A DNA stretch of 64,000 bases from Synchiropus splendidus (lineage: Eukaryota > Chordata > Actinopteri > Syngnathiformes > Callionymidae): contig NC_071340.1 in the NCBI RefSeq assembly GCF_027744825.2, forward strand, positions 2,797,501 through 2,861,500, read 5' to 3'. Made by a program: the position numbers and the translations under genes. Each line of letters begins with the position of its first letter. Position 1 is the stretch's first letter. Positions 20,201 through 29,190 of the stretch are shown in pieces. The notes beneath the pieces were generated by a model, which saw only the letters and a program-made list of their open reading frames with translations, was not told the origin of the DNA and did no database searches.

Positions 20201-20846
20201 CATTGAAGGTGCTCTCCACGGGAAGCCATGGAGCGTTCGACCTGCTCGGATCCACACAGAGTCCATGTCAGCCATGTTGGCCGCAACTCGCCAACAATCC
20301 AGAAGTACTCCCACACAATGTAACACATCTTTACATTTGGCATGCGACCAGGTTTTTCAAAACTCAGATCTGGTAAATCGGCAGAACCAAGATCCCACCC
20401 TGTCATCTCTCATTCGCAGCGTCACGGCTGACCATGACAATGACGTCCCCAAACCCAATAGTGGCCCGCCGGACAGGGAACTGTCCCACTGGCTCACGGT
20501 CAAAAACAAACTGCGCATGGTTGATGGCTTGCTGGTTTATGTCTCAGATGAACATGCCATGCCAAGACTTGCAGTTCCACTGAGCCTAAGGGGGGTAATG
20601 CTAGCATATGCACATGTTGCACCATGCACAGGTCACAGGGGTGTCAAAGCAACCGTTGATGCACTACAGCAGGTAGCCTACTGGCCATGCATGCATCAAG
20701 ATGTAGCTGACTACATAAAAGGGTGCTTAACATGCTGTCAGTTCCAGCCGACTCAACCTAATCAGAAACAGGGGAGTCACATTCCCATGGTCAGACCTGC
20801 AAACCGATTGGGTGGGACCCCTGGTCCAATCTACCAGAAGCAATGA
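17214..20846 (+). CDS. Gag-protease-integrase (zinc domain only) polyprotein of the LTR element
   Basis: One open frame of 1210 codons from ATG 17214. Residues of about 75-300 form a long coiled coil rich in Gln/Glu/Leu. About 380-560 is a retrotransposon Gag/capsid-like block (ARNIPRFEPEPGG, YLLKITSRREVGNFI, PAQYYHRLRQAFFG, LFLRNLHPG). A protease follows with VDTAAD at 786-791 (DTA instead of DTG) and LLIGKDLL. About 240 residues later comes the integrase zinc-binding domain: His1134, His1141, Cys1171, Cys1174. The integrase core begins in the neighbouring frame right after this (SDLQTDWVGP), so a 1-nt shift cuts the protein, and soon afterwards the element changes to non-coding sequence. 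There is no RT or RNase H. The long undamaged frame suggests recent selection or recent spread of a partial element that needs helpers. Confidence 0.85.
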   Translation: MAESRESPVDYENLDSLEHLLATITDKMCPGYSTTLAADQPDAINDNIAQLMSQLESTDPKDKSLVKALSCMTLNLVAQLKIKDKEIENRERQWERGQQDLALLRQRESLLTERLDMVESQSNTTELSKLKQDNLELTQEVSQLRQDLTDHEAVRDQQTQDLLDALAESLTSQNELKRVEARLSFCQKELSDALAEVETLSEALRKQAPRQTELYLRLLDEHDKTRQLLQQANEKVQSLQSQVDSITAEKEEEVEKDYHLLRHVKSFEDHESQLQEDLSRTKNELQNTVEQTQRAGDAAHEPPSKPGSLLRDSKEQPSTFKSLNPFSQWTAHPEGSRSQPNYDSASLHWPNNPPHQGGYAAAAPPDKAPAQGLTTNVLNKLARNIPRFEPEPGGNTETRSYLRDIEYHLQRFPEATTPDKIYLLKITSRREVGNFIDRQPPAVQNDFDTLTKMMLREYSSPEPSLGLLSAIAVKQGRNEPPAQYYHRLRQAFFGDKNEQNMEEDLNFKALFLRNLHPGTSHHLGVTACPRTMNSFQLRDLADKGFAKQMLGNWKNGEPPSLLPLGVQSSHMELEGDVPVFPPEVKPLSLTHRQPERKASPRQARKTFFSRNARSDDSTAPPCTMKNQAGFHKPPHPGNAWRRHANHGDGHVKPVPSTQAYSQANCCHKKNDNQKNPSPEEEQMYKLFAQWYKEQNPKKPPSRLGLEATESQATPPADKNLTSNPPNPAVLVVNYDQDSPPLGENSWVEHPAQPTQQLLGELTERGVARKFYLATTLEDLLHCEALVDTAADITTMSTQVFDQLQQAAHAQDKTLKLQKCKLDVWAFSTVGTQLNTLTLIHWTIGPMTVVHPVYVSPHNNIPLLIGKDLLNRFEPIIDFQRLKIWAQVRQPLPLEHDSHPSCYTVAKGGDSARHDPRSNPRTPSNSNVDTVLYHLPGREHNGFQTANHKPVKHKDLFTVCDHPVSTHDMRVHWKKVRGHSRIPGRDRKYNDLTDTLAIEGALHGKPWSVRPARIHTESMSAMLAATRQQSRSTPTQCNTSLHLACDQVFQNSDLVNRQNQDPTLSSLIRSVTADHDNDVPKPNSGPPDRELSHWLTVKNKLRMVDGLLVYVSDEHAMPRLAVPLSLRGVMLAYAHVAPCTGHRGVKATVDALQQVAYWPCMHQDVADYIKGCLTCCQFQPTQPNQKQGSHIPMVRPANRLGGTPGPIYQKQ

Positions 20847-22150
20847 ATCTTCTTGCAACTGGGCTCACCGAAACCAAATTAAACGGCACCACACCCCAAC
20901 ATCTCCAAAAAAAACAAAAACAAAAAACTAACACCGGATAATGACTAGGATAGGCTGATACGAAAACCCGCATCGAGCCTAACTACAGACTGTATAAAAA
21001 TGATAAGTTGTTGAATTTACACCTGTGTCATGTCCGTGTTGTTTGGTTGCGGTTTGGTTGCTGTTACTGTTAAGATAAAGTGGCCAATGTGTGATGAATG
21101 CATGAGAGTAAGCTTTACGGTTAAAATTAACGTCAAATCACTGTCTAGGGAGTCAAGACTGAAATATTCTAATGTTTCGTTTCGTTCAACACACACAACA
21201 TGAACAAACCATTTACCTGGCCCCTATCAATTCTGCCTTTCAAGACCTCGACACCACCATAAGAAACCTGGTTACCCCTTTAACTCGTGTTTGGTCGGGA
21301 GCCAATACCCTGCTAATTTCCATAGTAAGCGTCAGCTTCATTCTAACTTCCCGAACAATAAAAGATCTCAAGGACTCGTTTAATGGCTGTTAGGTGTTCA
21401 AACCAAAACTAAAGAACACTCAAGAAGACTTAATGTAGAAGGAGTTCTCTTCAACCTAGAGGAGGACCCCATACAAATTCCAACACTCATGATGTAAGCG
21501 CTCCTCCAAAAGCAGAATATGGCTCCACCTTGATACAAGTTCAAAGGTCAACTATTATCTCTCTCACCAAAAGGACATATCGAGTCTCTGTGATAGTTGT
21601 GTTCATAGGCGTGTCGATCTTGATTATTGCATGTTTCTTCTTCTTCTTCTTCTTTCTTCTCCTTCTTTTTGAAAAAAACATTTTCCTCATCAGTTAAGCC
21701 ACACTTATTCCATTCACTATGAAGCTGTCTTATGCCTAGTTCAAGAAATGAAATAAAGTGAATTTGAGAAGGATAAATCCAACAATTTTCCTCACGTCGT
21801 CTCATCAGTTCCTCTCAACTTACCCTTATTCAAGTCCGAACTCCAAACTTCGCCACAAACAATGTTAGGTGAACCGGGTTCAACTTCACCCACCTAACGA
21901 CACTTCCCTCGCGAATCTAGTTTCCATCAACCTCGGTCTAGGTGATATTAGCTAAATGCATGCGACCCCCGGGGGTCATTCTACTGACTCACTCTCTCTC
22001 AGGTGAATGGGGGGGTGGGGGATGTTAGAATACACCAGTCAGTGTATGAGTGACTCTCATCACCAGGAGCCATGCGCCATCTACGACCACCTGAAGGACT
22101 CAACTCATCTTGGCCCCGATGGAATACCTGCGACAATTCCACACGACGCC
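20847..22150 (+). other. 3' internal region of the LTR element
   Basis: About 1.3 kb between the polyprotein and the purine tract. RT, RNase H and the integrase core would have to lie here or just upstream and are absent. One small frame (21172-21393) is noted separately. A CTT/TTC-rich stretch at 21630-21670 and a GGGGG-rich stretch near 22005-22020 are the only other notable compositions. Confidence 0.55.
21172..21393 (+). CDS. small ORF with one possible membrane segment
   Basis: A 73-codon frame from ATG 21172 inside the LTR element. It has a hydrophobic stretch (TLLISIVSVSFILTS) after an amphipathic region. It could be the remains of an env-like transmembrane protein, which would fit its position between pol and the 3' LTR, but no fusion peptide or Cys motif is present and it may be chance. 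Confidence 0.25.
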   Translation: MFRFVQHTQHEQTIYLAPINSAFQDLDTTIRNLVTPLTRVWSGANTLLISIVSVSFILTSRTIKDLKDSFNGC

Positions 22151-22163
22151 AAGAGGGGGGATA
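22151..22163 (+). promoter_or_regulatory. polypurine tract
   Basis: AAGAGGGGGGATA immediately before the 3' LTR, where the plus-strand primer of an LTR retrotransposon is expected. Confidence 0.8.
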
Positions 22164-23243
22164 TGTAGTGATTCCTTCTCCAGAGATTCAAGCATGGACC
22201 TGGTGGACTTTTCTGGAATGTGTAACTTCACCTCGGAGACATCTCCTTGGGTGCCCACCATGCCTGTTGCAGCTCAGAGGTTTCTGAACCCTCCGATAAG
22301 GACCATAAATCATTGGAATGGTCAAAGGGGGGAGAGACTAGAGCAACAGTCCAGGATGCTGTGCCGTAAGAGAAAAAAAACCCTGACCAACTCATGAACC
22401 CTGTTTGGTGGGGGACACACACAGCTCCTCCTTCTCCAGGTTCCAGATGAACAAAGACAGACTTGTATGTGAATGTGTCTTAATGTGTATTTCTTAAAAA
22501 GGACTTTGTTTCCCATAATAACCCATGATTTCCACAGGATGTTCAAGCAAACCAGATGCCCTGAACATATGATGGTAAACTTGACATGAATGGTCGATTG
22601 TTATATTGATCATTATAGAGGAGAATGTGCTAGAATGGTCATGTTTGGTGTCGTCTGAATGCTTAAATTGAGATGGGAAAGTTTTGACAGATTGTGAGCA
22701 ACTTTACAACTCAGGTAATGTTTTATTGTCAAATAACCGGGTACCGGGGGGGGTCAAAATCTGAGGTTGACAGTTAGACTAGAACGTCTGAACTTTCCCA
22801 TCAGTTACACACGTGTCTGATACGGTATTGACATTGATTCATAACTGGTTTACGCTTCCATCGCGATATTGTCGGGATCATCTCATTCTCCTTTGCATCT
22901 TTCCTGTTTCTTTCTGTTCTTTTATTCCTAAATAAATCTATAAAATTACGTTGGTCTTGATCACGTTACTTTGGAGTGTATTATAATCAATCTAAGAGCC
23001 TCTGATCAGTAAAGGACATTACATCACGAGTAGTGACTTCAGATAAATAGATTGATTACGCTAATAGTTAATTAAGTTACCACGGTTAATTAATTAATTA
23101 AGTGTTAATCAAGAGAGCTAAATAGTCTCCTGGAAACTATATTTCAGGTGGTGCCCCAAACTTTCGAGGAGATATTATTTTTCATAATATCCACGTCACA
23201 GACGCAGGCGTCCGTGACCAGACAATCCTTCACTTTCACTACA
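22164..23243 (+). repeat. 3' LTR, 1080 bp, internally deleted
   Basis: Identical in layout to the 5' LTR except that 13476-14482 of the 5' copy is replaced here by 26 bases (22735-22760) containing GGGTACC and a run of eight or more G. Outside this, I count about five single-base differences. Confidence 0.9.
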
Positions 23244-23391
23244 TCACATTGCTTCACAATTGTTACATTGCAGGAACACATTCAGTCATTTCATCTTGCA
23301 TGATACTGGGATTCAAAAGAAGCAGAGTGAAGAACAGTTCTTGTAACTTATTCTCACTTTCCCTCATTTTTGCAACAGTGGTTGCGTGTCG

Positions 23392-23425
<34 letters not shown>

Positions 23426-24149
23426 ACTTTCTGTGTTGCAGTCCATTTTGTGCTTGTGTGCAGTATGTGTGTATTAGTGTTGAGTAGTAACTTCTCGAAG
23501 GCTCAAACGTTGTATTGCTCAGTCTGGTCTGATCTAAATGTCACGGCTGATGATGAAGTCATTTTGTACTGCTCGCACGTTTGATTGTTTTACCCCTAAA
23601 TTACAGGGTACAGTACAAACTAAAAGTAGTGAAGTCTTTTTTTTTTTACCTTTAGTGTGACTAGATTTTTTTTCGAAAAGCATGACTCAGTGAAGCAACG
23701 ACAGATGAAAATAGAATGTTTCTATATTTTATCGTCTGACTTGAAACAGCATCATGTAACTTTAAAATAATAAAATCTCTGTTTGTTCCAGCTCCAGCGG
23801 TCCTTCTTATGCCCCCAGAAAGTTATTGGCTGACTCAACAATGTCTGAAAATAGAAGGGATGCTGTTGTAGTAAATAATAGAGATATTAACAATGAATTA
23901 TAAAATAATGAAATCTTTTTACCTGTATCATTCTGCGTTAAAATAACGTCACGCAGATGGGTGACGACGTCTGTGAATGAAAAGAGATGTGATAAACATG
24001 ACATAACGTTTTATATAATACTTATAATACTTGTATATGTAGATACACAGATATACTGTATACATATAGATATATTCACCTACGGCGTGCAGAGGAAGAG
24101 GCGTCCATAGCGTGACCAGAGTCCGTTTGAAAAGGGGTTGGATGGAGTT

Positions 24150-24800
24150 CTGGATGGTCTAGTCAGCAGCAAAGGTTACTCCTGAACTGATGTAAAGCAT
24201 GGTCTGGATCAGGGTCACCTAAATACTCCTTTGCGTGGGAAGGGCCTAGGTGATACCTTGTTGATTTTGGATAAAACAATGTTGGAAGAGCTCAGCGTTT
24301 GCTAGATAGCTCAGAGGTGTAAACTTTTCCGTTGTTAAATGATGCAATTTTAAAAGATGTCGTATGAAGTTGTGTAAAGTCTGGTCAACAGCAAAGGTTA
24401 CACCTGAACCGTTGTAAAATGAGGTCTGATCGGGGTCGTCTAAATACTCCATTCGTGCGGGCAGGGGCTAGGCGATACCTGTGTTGATTTTGGATTAAAC
24501 AATGTTGGAAGAGCTCAGCTTTTGCTAGATAGCTCAGAGGAGTAAACTTTTCCACCATCAAATGATGCAATTTTAAAAGGTGTCGTATGAAGTTGTGTAA
24601 GGCCTGGTCAACAGCAAAGGTTACCCCTGAACCGTTGTAAAATGTGGTCTGATCTGGGTCGTCTAAATACTCCATTCGTGCGGGCAGGGTCGAGGCGATA
24701 CCTTTGTTGATTTTGTATAAAACAATGTTGGAAGAGCTCAGCGTTTGCTAGATAGCTCAGAGGTGTAAACTTTTCCGCTGTCAAATGATGCAATTTGAAA
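24150..24800. repeat. tandem repeat, about 223-bp units
   Basis: Marker GCTAGATAGCTCAGAGG occurs at 24301, 24523 and 24747 (spacing 222 and 224), with a more diverged partial unit to the left. On the minus strand each unit encodes a similar peptide of about 60 residues (EYLDDPDQT, FYNGSGVTFAVDQ, LHNFIRHLLKLHHL, FTPLSYLA). The unit length is not a multiple of three, so the copies do not form one long protein. Confidence 0.85.
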
Positions 24801-24824
24801 AGGAGGGGTCTACAGCCGGGTGAC

Positions 24825-24827
<3 letters not shown>

Positions 24828-24890
<63 letters not shown>

Positions 24891-24898
24891 CTGCCTGC

Positions 24899-24940
<42 letters not shown>
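24828..24940 (+). repeat. long GT microsatellite with an interruption
   Basis: About 30 GT units, then CCTGCCTGCGTGCG, then about 18 more. The length makes this spot prone to assembly error and polymorphism. Confidence 0.95.
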
Positions 24941-25867
24941 ACTTAGTCTGAACAGCGAGGTTTGCCTTCAGATAGACGAATGAGGTTTGTCTTCAGACAG
25001 ACCTCTCTGTCTTCAGATTGTCTCTTTTGAAGATCAACCGTCCGGGAAAGAACTCACATCTCCTCAGCAAATTAACCGGTTACCACGGACTCTGTTTCAG
25101 TGTCTGAGAAAGAGTCAGGCCTAATGACTGTTGTCCCCCCTCTGTTGACCTCATTTTTTCAAAGTATTTCCTGAGTAAGTAAAAATGCATTGTTTCAAAC
25201 TCACACAGGGCATAAAATTAAATAGACTAATTCAACAGAAACTCATGCGAGTTGGATAGCTGTGTCATTTGAACTAATGCTGAAAACTAAAGGTATTTCT
25301 TTCTTTTGTTTTATCCTTGCTCACTCAACCTTATTTTCTGAAAACTAAAGGTATTTCTTTCTTTTGTTTTATCCTAGTTCACTCAACCTTATTTTCTGAA
25401 AAACTAGAAGTATTTTACAAGTAGAAATTATCTGTTTTAAACACATTTTGAAAAAATGGTGCATGAGTTGTGTAGCTGTGTCATTTGAACTATTAGTGAA
25501 GACTAAAAAAAAAAAAAGTGTTTTCTTTCTACTGTTTTATCTTTAAGAAATATTTCAAGAATGAAAAACTGTTTCATAAGATGTTAAATAACTTCTAAAA
25601 CGTTTAAACCAGAATTAATATTGTAGCTACTATCACGTTTAGATTATTTAGTCTACAATGCAGAAACAGCTTGAACATTGACTAATGCTGAAACTTTAAA
25701 GTTTCCCCCCCCCCCCACATTCTTAAGATAATCCTCCAGAGCCACTCAAACCCCTCCCCTCGAGCAGACCCTACCTGACCTCCTACCAGACCTAACCGTT
25801 TGTTGCGGCTGCGAGGATGTAGCGGCCTCCCACCCATGCATCACACAGGTTGACCATGACCTTCGAG

Positions 25868-26048
25868 GGAAGGGTTATTATTTTAATTTCTTTTTATATA
25901 AAAAGGGGAGGGGTTATTATTTTAATTTCTTTTTTATATAAAAAGGGGGGAGGGGTGGTTTTATTACCTCCGGAAGGGGAGGTGTTTTATTATCTCCAGG
26001 GCAATAAATCAAACAGTTTTGACATTTTGGTGTATCCTTCTTCTCTCT
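25868..26048 (-). repeat. Polinton right terminal inverted repeat
   Basis: Reverse complement of 598-780. The last 20 bases are an exact match to the first 20 of the element. Followed by the target duplication GTCATG at 26049-26054. Confidence 0.9.
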
Positions 26049-26054
26049 GTCATG

Positions 26055-26345
26055 AACGGGTGTGTAAAATCTGGACACTTTGATGTCTAGTGACATGTCT
26101 GTACAGAGTTGGTATACAAGATGATGTTGCAGGTCATTTTGACACGGATTCTTTAATGTTGGTAAGTGGCTGTTCAGATCCAAAATAAACATGTCTCTTT
26201 GATATGCCTATTCAGACTGCCCAGCTATGTGTATTTTGATTGCCTCTGAATAGCCATTCAGACCCAGCTGTGTGTAGAGGAGAAACTTTCTCTCCCTTGT
26301 TCTTGACAAACACACCAAAAATGAGCTACAGATGGTTTACAGTAC
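26055..26345 (+). other. piggyBac interior between Polinton insertion and transposase remnant
   Basis: About 290 bp with no coding match to a piggyBac N-terminal half. It contains two loose copies of a CATTCAGAC motif. The N-terminal part of the transposase must have been lost before or together with other rearrangements. Confidence 0.5.
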
Positions 26346-27282
26346 ATGCCCGACAAGCCCGCCACGTATGGCATCAAAATATGGGTGGCCTGTGATGCAA
26401 AATCTAGCTATGCCTGGAATATGCAAATATACACTGGAAAGCTACGTGGAGGAGCACCTGAGAAGAATCAGGGGATGCGTGTGGTGCTGGAGATGAGTGA
26501 AGGGCTGCAAGGTCATAACATCACATGTGACGTCACATTTACATTTACATCCTATCGCCTTGGAGATGAACTTCAGAAGAGAAAGCTGAACAGCGGGAAC
26601 AGTCAGAAGAAGTAAGCCAGAACTTCCTAAGGCAATTCTGAAGGTGCAGGGCAGACCTTGGCATTCCTCAATATTTGCTTTCAGTGACAGAACAACAGCT
26701 GTTTCATACTGCCCAAAGAGAAACAAGAATGTTCTTGTAATGAGCACAATGCACACAGATGCATCTCTAAGCAAAAGAGAAGACATGAAGCCACAAATGA
26801 TCCTGGACTACAACTCCACCAAAAAAGGAGTTGACAATCTGGACAAAGTCACAGCAACATACAGCTGCCAGCGCAAGACTGCCCATTGGCCCTTGGTGAT
26901 TTTCTGCAACATCGTGGATGTGTCTGCTTACAATGCATATGTCCCGTGGACTGAAATCAACCAGCAGGGGAATGCCGGCAAACGGTACCGACGTCGGCTT
27001 TTCCTGGAAGAACTTGGCAAAGCACTTGTCACTCCCAAGCTGTGGAGTCGAGCCAGGCCACCTCGATGCCCAGCAGCTGCCGCTGTCTTTGAAAAGGTCA
27101 AGCTCACATCACCCAACCAATCTGCAATGGATGCATTGGATACAGGTGTGAAGAAACGGAAAAGATGCCAGATCTGTCCCTCCCGAGATGACAGTAAAAC
27201 AAGTACCTGTTTTGTGAAATCCAAGAATTACATCTGCAAAACGCACACAGTTACATTCTGTCCATCATGTGGAGAGCATTGA
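26346..27282 (+). pseudogene. piggyBac transposase, C-terminal half, frameshifted
   Basis: Two frames (26346 to about 26590, and about 26625-27282) give the second half of a PGBD-type transposase. Seen are YGIKIWVACDAKS (first catalytic Asp), GHNITCD (second Asp) and ILDYNSTKKGVDNLDKV (third Asp), followed by a Cys-rich C-terminus, CQICPSRDD through CFVKSKNYICKTH and CPSCGEH, the zinc-binding domain that reads the transposon ends. The spacing after the second Asp is odd (CDVTFTFTSY in place of the usual CDNFFTSY). The N-terminal half is absent and a frameshift lies near 26590-26620, so no enzyme can be made from this copy. Confidence 0.9.
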
Positions 27283-27524
27283 ACATGTTGAACATTGAAA
27301 AATGGTACAAGTTAAATGACGTGTTTGTGAGGAGGGAAAAACTTAAATTGCTCTTAACGATAGTGTTGAAATTGAAAATGTGTTCTATGTCTCTTTTACA
27401 AATGTTTATATAATCTAAAATGAAGATGTCATTGGTTCAATCTGGTTTTTTTTTGACTGTTTTGAGTGGATTTACACAGTGTGTGTCAAAATGACCCGCA
27501 ACATAATCAATGTAATTTTTTTTC

Positions 27525-27539
27525 AACATAATACGAGGG
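27525..27539 (-). repeat. piggyBac right terminal inverted repeat
   Basis: AACATAATACGAGGG, which on the minus strand reads CCCTCGTATTATGTT, followed directly by TTAA (27540-27543). It matches the left end at 13 of 15 positions. Confidence 0.85.
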
Positions 27540-27543
27540 TTAA

Positions 27544-28769
27544 GTTCGGTCACAGAACATGGTACCAGAGCTTCCTGAACTGCTTTGACCATCGCTGGCA
27601 TTGGATGCAGGCCTGTCCTGTCCACCTGATGACCCAAGAATGTTACTTTGTTTTTCATGAACTGACACTTGCTCAGTTTCAACCGCAGTCCTTTATCCTC
27701 CAACCTCTGCAGCACTTCGTTGAATGTTTGCAGATGAGAGCCGTCATCTCTTCCAGTCAATATTATGTCGTCTAAATACACTGCCACATTTGCCATACCT
27801 TGGAGTTACATTCTACATGGTGCGTTGGAAAATAGCAGGACTGAAGGTTACTCCAAAAGGCAGACGTGTATATCTAAAAAGACCATTGTGAGTGTTGACA
27901 CTCACAAACTTCCTTGATTCCTCTTCAAGGACTATTTGCTGATATGCATGGCTCATATCGAGTTTTGTGAACTTCTGCCCCCCTGCCAGGCTTGCCATCA
28001 TATCCTCCATTCTTGGAATCGGATGCTGTTCGGTCGTGGAGACTTTGTTCACTGTTAATTTATAATCTCCACAAATCCTCACACTACCATCAGGTTTGAA
28101 TACAGGCACAATAGGTGCTGCCCATACAGAGAGTTTGACAGGTTCCAATATTCTTTCCTCTACTAGTCTCTGAAATTCCATTTCCACTTTTCTTTTAATG
28201 GCAAATGGAACCGACCTGGGTTTGTAAAATAAGGGCGTGGCATTCTGAGCCATATGAATCTTGGCTGTCGCCCTTAATGACCCTAACTCTTCTTTGAATA
28301 CCTTCTCATGTCGGGAGAGAACCTCTTGCAGGGAACTGTCCACCTCATCTGTTTTGTGGACAAACTGCCCCTCTATCTGGAGTGCTTTCATCCTGCCTCT
28401 GCCCAGAAGACTTGCTCCTGAACCTTTCACAACAATGACAGGCAGCCATTTGATCTGATCATTGTGTTCAACCTTGACCTTAATTGCCCCCACCACTGGT
28501 ACCTCATGACCTCCATATGTTTTTAACTTTATCCTGGAGTCCACAAGTTTAATGATAGTTCTGTTTTTCACTAACATGTCAACTGTCTGTTGAGCCATAA
28601 TGGTGTAACCGCAGCTGGTGTCTACCTCAAAAACCACCTGCTTTCCATTTACCCTCAACACTTTTTTTATCGGCTCCACTCTAGGAATGTCCAGTTCCTC
28701 ACTGCTGCGTCTTCTTTTATCTGTCACTGTAAAAATATCTTCATTTTCACTGTCATCCTCTTCCTGCAT
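27544..28769 (-). pseudogene. Gypsy protease and reverse transcriptase, frameshifted
   Basis: Minus strand. The protease has VDTSCGYTIM (a DTS variant of the usual DTG). RT motifs include PRSVPFAIKRKVE, VPVFKPDGSVRICGDYK, FTKLDMSHAYQQI (first catalytic Asp), LPFGVTFSPAIFQ and VYLDDIIL (YLDD catalytic box, near 27780-27760). A shift between FQRTM and MANVAVYLDD (about 27797-27815) breaks the frame. RT continues to VTEL at the TTAA and resumes at 479. The family matches fish Gypsy elements. Confidence 0.9.
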
Positions 28770-28859
28770 GAAATTTGCTGGACAGCGTTGTACCTTTCCC
28801 CCTTTTTCTTGTTTGTTTTGTCTCCTTCACCTCTGTCATACTTTTACATACTCTCTTTA

Positions 28860-28950
28860 AGTGACCCACTTTTCCACAGTTATGACATTTGACCTCAGCA
28901 AACCAGCAATCTTTGGTCAAGTGAGTGTCTCAACCACATCTGTAGCACCT
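28860..28950 (-). pseudogene. Gypsy nucleocapsid zinc knuckles
   Basis: The minus strand encodes two CCHC knuckles: CYRCG then HLTKDC, with an in-frame TGA inside the first, and CHNCGKVGHLKRVC. This is the RNA-binding end of Gag. It links the gag frame at 29191-29565 to the protease at 28769. Confidence 0.75.
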
Positions 28951-29190
28951 TCTCGACTCCATGGAAACTCCTGCCCGCGTCTCTTCCACTTTGTTGACCA
29001 GTGATGATACACTTCCTTGGAGTGAGTCCTTCACACCTCACACCTCAGGTTCACCAAATCTCTATCTGCTGCTTCCATCGCCAAGGCCACTTTGAACGCT
29101 CTGTCAAATGTTAGTCCATCCTCCGACAGCAGCTTCCTCTGTATCCTGTCGTCGTTAATCCCACACACCAAGCGTCTCTCAGCATCACGG

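Larger units (their letters stand above)
12905..23243 (+). mobile_element. LTR retrotransposon, protease-before-integrase (Gmr1-like) order, RT missing
   Basis: Both ends are LTRs starting TGTAGTGA and ending TCACTACA, flanked by TCAC (12901-12904 and 23244-23247). A primer-binding-like site follows the 5' LTR, and a purine tract (AAGAGGGGGGATA, 22151-22163) precedes the 3' LTR. The internal region encodes one long Gag-protease-integrase zinc domain protein and no reverse transcriptase or RNase H. Integrase directly after protease is the order of Gmr1-type Ty3/Gypsy elements from fish, so the class call rests on that order plus the deletion of everything downstream. The LTRs differ by only about five bases where they align, so insertion into the Polinton was recent. 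Confidence 0.85.
23248..25867. other. Polinton interior right of the LTR element, no recognisable gene
   Basis: Continues the sequence broken at 12904. There is no protein longer than about 111 codons and no polymerase motif. It holds GT microsatellites (23391-23422, 24828-24940), a tandem repeat of about 223 bp (24150-24800), a 64-bp duplication (about 25277-25400), a C run near 25706-25718, and then the right inverted repeat. Confidence 0.6.
598..26048. mobile_element. Polinton/Maverick (adintovirus-like) element, interrupted by an LTR retrotransposon
   Basis: The element starts with AGAGAGAAGAAGGATACACC and ends with the exact reverse complement, flanked by GTCATG at 592-597 and 26049-26054. 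AG...CT ends, a 6-bp target duplication and long inverted repeats are the Polinton signature. Inside are the expected integrase, penton, major capsid protein, adenain-type protease and packaging ATPase genes. Total length is 25,451 bp. Removing the LTR element (10,339 bp plus a 4-bp duplication) leaves about 15.1 kb, a normal Polinton size. No family-B DNA polymerase gene is recognisable. Most genes contain frameshifts or stops, so this is an endogenous, probably inactive copy. Confidence 0.93.
480..27539 (+). mobile_element. piggyBac-type DNA transposon carrying a nested Polinton
   Basis: The unit is bounded by TTAA at 476-479 and 27540-27543, the obligatory piggyBac target duplication. Its ends are inverted copies: CCCTCATATTATGCT on the left and, read on the minus strand, CCCTCGTATTATGTT on the right. 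The right arm encodes the C-terminal half of a piggyBac transposase (26346-27282). Without the Polinton the element is only about 1.6 kb, shorter than a complete piggyBac, because the 5' half of the transposase gene is missing. The 27-kb unit still has both ends, so it could in principle be moved as one piece by transposase supplied in trans; that is inference. Confidence 0.9.

Noticed and set aside
24795..24983. 62-codon Cys/Val repeat frame
   Set aside because: It is a translation of the GT microsatellite.
480..27539. A true Teratorn-type herpesvirus fusion
   Set aside because: No herpesvirus gene is seen. The capsid, protease, integrase and ATPase are of Polinton/adintovirus type, and the Polinton has its own target duplication within the piggyBac.
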